Below the pieces are notes generated by a model, which saw only the letters and a program-made list of their open reading frames with translations, was not told the DNA's origin and did no database searches. From Thermoproteota archaeon (GTDB lineage: Archaea; Thermoproteota; Thermoprotei_A; Sulfolobales; Desulfurococcaceae), in NCBI GenBank assembly GCA_013154205.1, contig JAADCY010000228.1, forward strand, positions 1 to 5,124: 5,124 nucleotides of DNA. The letters are read 5' to 3'. A program made the position numbers and the translations under genes. This document shows positions 3,803 to 5,124 of the stretch, in pieces; position 1 is the first letter of the stretch; the number at the start of each line of letters is the position of its first letter.

Positions 3803-5124
3803 ATGACGATCGCGCTGGGACCAGCTGGCGAAGAAGTATACGTGCCGGATACGAGTGCATTGATAGAAGGAGCTGTATCTAGGCTCGTCAAAGAAGGCAG
3901 GATAAAAGACCGGATAATAATACATAGGGCGAGCCTCGCAGAGCTCGAGCACCAGGCTAATAAGGGCCGAGCTACCGGTTATGCGGGGCTAGAAGAGATC
4001 AGGAGGCTCCGCAGCCTCTCCGAACAAGGAATAGTCGTTGTGGAGATCGGTGGGGAGAAGCCCCGTGCAACCGATATAAAAGTCCTTGGAAGCGAGGCCA
4101 TAGATAGTCTCATACGCGACTACGCCTACCAGATAGGTGCAACTCTCATAACTGGCGACAAGGTACAGGCCCTTGTGGCAGAGGCAATGGGGCTTAACGT
4201 GATATATATTCGGCCCGAGGAGAAACGCGTATTCATCCTCGAGAAATTCTTTGACGAAACAACAATGAGCGTCCACCTGAAAGAAGGGATCATACCAATA
4301 GCCAAGAAGGGCAGACCCGGAGACTGGTCCTACGAACCCATAGGGGACAAGCCCCTAACACGGAGTGATCTCGAGGAGATAGCTAACCAGATAATAGAGG
4401 AGACTCGTAGGAGGCCGGATGGCTTCATAGAGATAGACAGGTTCGGTTCGACGATAGTCCAGCTAGGCCTCTACAGAATAGTTATTACTAGGCCGCCTCT
4501 CAGCGATGGATGGGAGATAACAGCTGTAAGGCCCTTGAAGAAGCTCAGCCTAGAAGACTATAACTTGCCGCCGAAGCTCATTAAGAGGCTGAACGAGCGC
4601 GCAGAAGGAATACTGATCGCTGGAGCTCCCGGTATGGGTAAGACGACGTTCGCACAGGCACTGGCCGAGTACTATATGCGTATGGGCAAAGTAGTCAAAA
4701 CCATAGAGTCTCCTAGAGATATGAACCTACCGCCAGAGATAACACAGTATAGTAAGAACTATGCTGACCTCGGAGAACTACACGATATCCTACTATTATC
4801 GAGGCCGGACTACACAGTGTTCGACGAGATGCGTAGCGACGAAGACTTCAAACTATACGCAGACCTAAGGCTCGCAGGCATAGGCATGATAGGAGTAGTA
4901 CACGCAACAACACCAATAGACGCTATCCAGAGATTCATAGGCCGTGTAGAACTGGGAATGATACCGAGCCTCATAGACACCGTGATATTCATCAAGAACG
5001 GCTATGTAGACAAAGTCTACGAGGTAAAGATGACGGTCAAACTACCGACAGGCCTCAAAGAAGCAGAACTATCAAGACCAGTCATAGAAGTCAGAGACTT
5101 CCTCACAGACGAGCTAGAATACGA
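3803..5124 (+). CDS. PIN-domain/VirB11-like ATPase, PINA-type (3'-truncated by window)
   Basis: This cytoplasmic protein fuses a VapC-like PIN domain to a VirB11/PilT-type ATPase (COG1855). The Sulfolobus islandicus relative, PINA, is described as a hexameric ATPase that promotes Holliday-junction branch migration and interacts with Hjc. The 440 visible codons show a PIN domain (about 10-135) with acidic residues at D16 (VPDTSAL), E47 (AELEHQ), D101 (EAIDSL) and D119 (ITGDK), so the nuclease site looks intact. Next comes the family linker HLKEG-IP-AKKGRPGDW (from about 155) and an ATPase N-domain ending in ITRPPLSDGWEITAVRP. Walker A is GAPGMGKTT (274-282), the Walker B strand VFDEMR (339-344) and the VirB11-type His box VVHATTP (H367). 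The missing end should hold the rest of the ATPase and the KH domain usual for this family (roughly 500-650 residues in all). ATG 3803 is chosen for the GGAGG site; GTG 3788 would add five residues. It is transcribed divergently from the phosphoesterase, and no functional link between the two is evident. Confidence 0.92.
   Translation, partial: MTIALGPAGEEVYVPDTSALIEGAVSRLVKEGRIKDRIIIHRASLAELEHQANKGRATGYAGLEEIRRLRSLSEQGIVVVEIGGEKPRATDIKVLGSEAIDSLIRDYAYQIGATLITGDKVQALVAEAMGLNVIYIRPEEKRVFILEKFFDETTMSVHLKEGIIPIAKKGRPGDWSYEPIGDKPLTRSDLEEIANQIIEETRRRPDGFIEIDRFGSTIVQLGLYRIVITRPPLSDGWEITAVRPLKKLSLEDYNLPPKLIKRLNERAEGILIAGAPGMGKTTFAQALAEYYMRMGKVVKTIESPRDMNLPPEITQYSKNYADLGELHDILLLSRPDYTVFDEMRSDEDFKLYADLRLAGIGMIGVVHATTPIDAIQRFIGRVELGMIPSLIDTVIFIKNGYVDKVYEVKMTVKLPTGLKEAELSRPVIEVRDFLTDELEY

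Noticed and set aside
3752..4276. Two open frames on the - strand opposite the PIN domain
   Set aside because: The + strand encodes a well-recognised PIN domain through this stretch. The reverse frames have no ribosome-binding site or family resemblance.

Overview
The window looks like a piece of a hyperthermophilic crenarchaeal chromosome, probably of the order Desulfurococcales; a Pyrodictium/Hyperthermus-like relative is a guess from protein flavour and mid-range base composition. Supporting signs are TATA-type promoters without bacterial -35/-10 boxes, GGTG and GGAGG ribosome-binding sites, AGG/AGA arginine codons, a TTG start, a Thr-rich stalked surface protein with many N-glycosylation sequons, and an archaeal PIN-domain/VirB11-like ATPase. 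No tRNA, rRNA, insertion sequence, CRISPR array or phage gene was seen. Every large open region is explained by an ordinary, recognisable gene.

Layout, left to right. (1) The C-terminal end of phosphoenolpyruvate synthase (+, cut by the left edge), followed by a hairpin plus T-run terminator. (2) A small two-helix membrane protein resembling the archaeal DUF131/TIGR00304 family (+). (3) A gene of the cyclic 2,3-diphosphoglycerate synthetase-like P-loop family (+) with its own TATA box. It ends in a hairpin that encloses the stop codon, then a symmetric A/T palindrome that can end transcription from both sides. (4) Convergent to it, a secreted metallophosphoesterase (-) with signal peptide, catalytic domain, Thr-rich stalk and C-terminal membrane anchor. 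(5) A 164-bp divergent promoter region with one TATA box per direction and a 9-bp inverted repeat. (6) A PIN-domain + KH-type ATPase resembling Sulfolobus PINA (+), cut by the right edge.

Functional links. PEP synthase feeds gluconeogenesis, and phosphoglycerates made from PEP are the precursors of cyclic 2,3-diphosphoglycerate, so genes 1 and 3 may be metabolically related; this is inference, since each appears to have its own transcription unit. The phosphoesterase acts outside the cell and the PIN-ATPase inside on nucleic acids. They share only the promoter region. The most useful second looks are the inverted repeat in the divergent promoter, the stop-codon hairpin with bidirectional terminator, the start choice of the cDPGS-like gene, and the real substrate of that enzyme outside methanogens.
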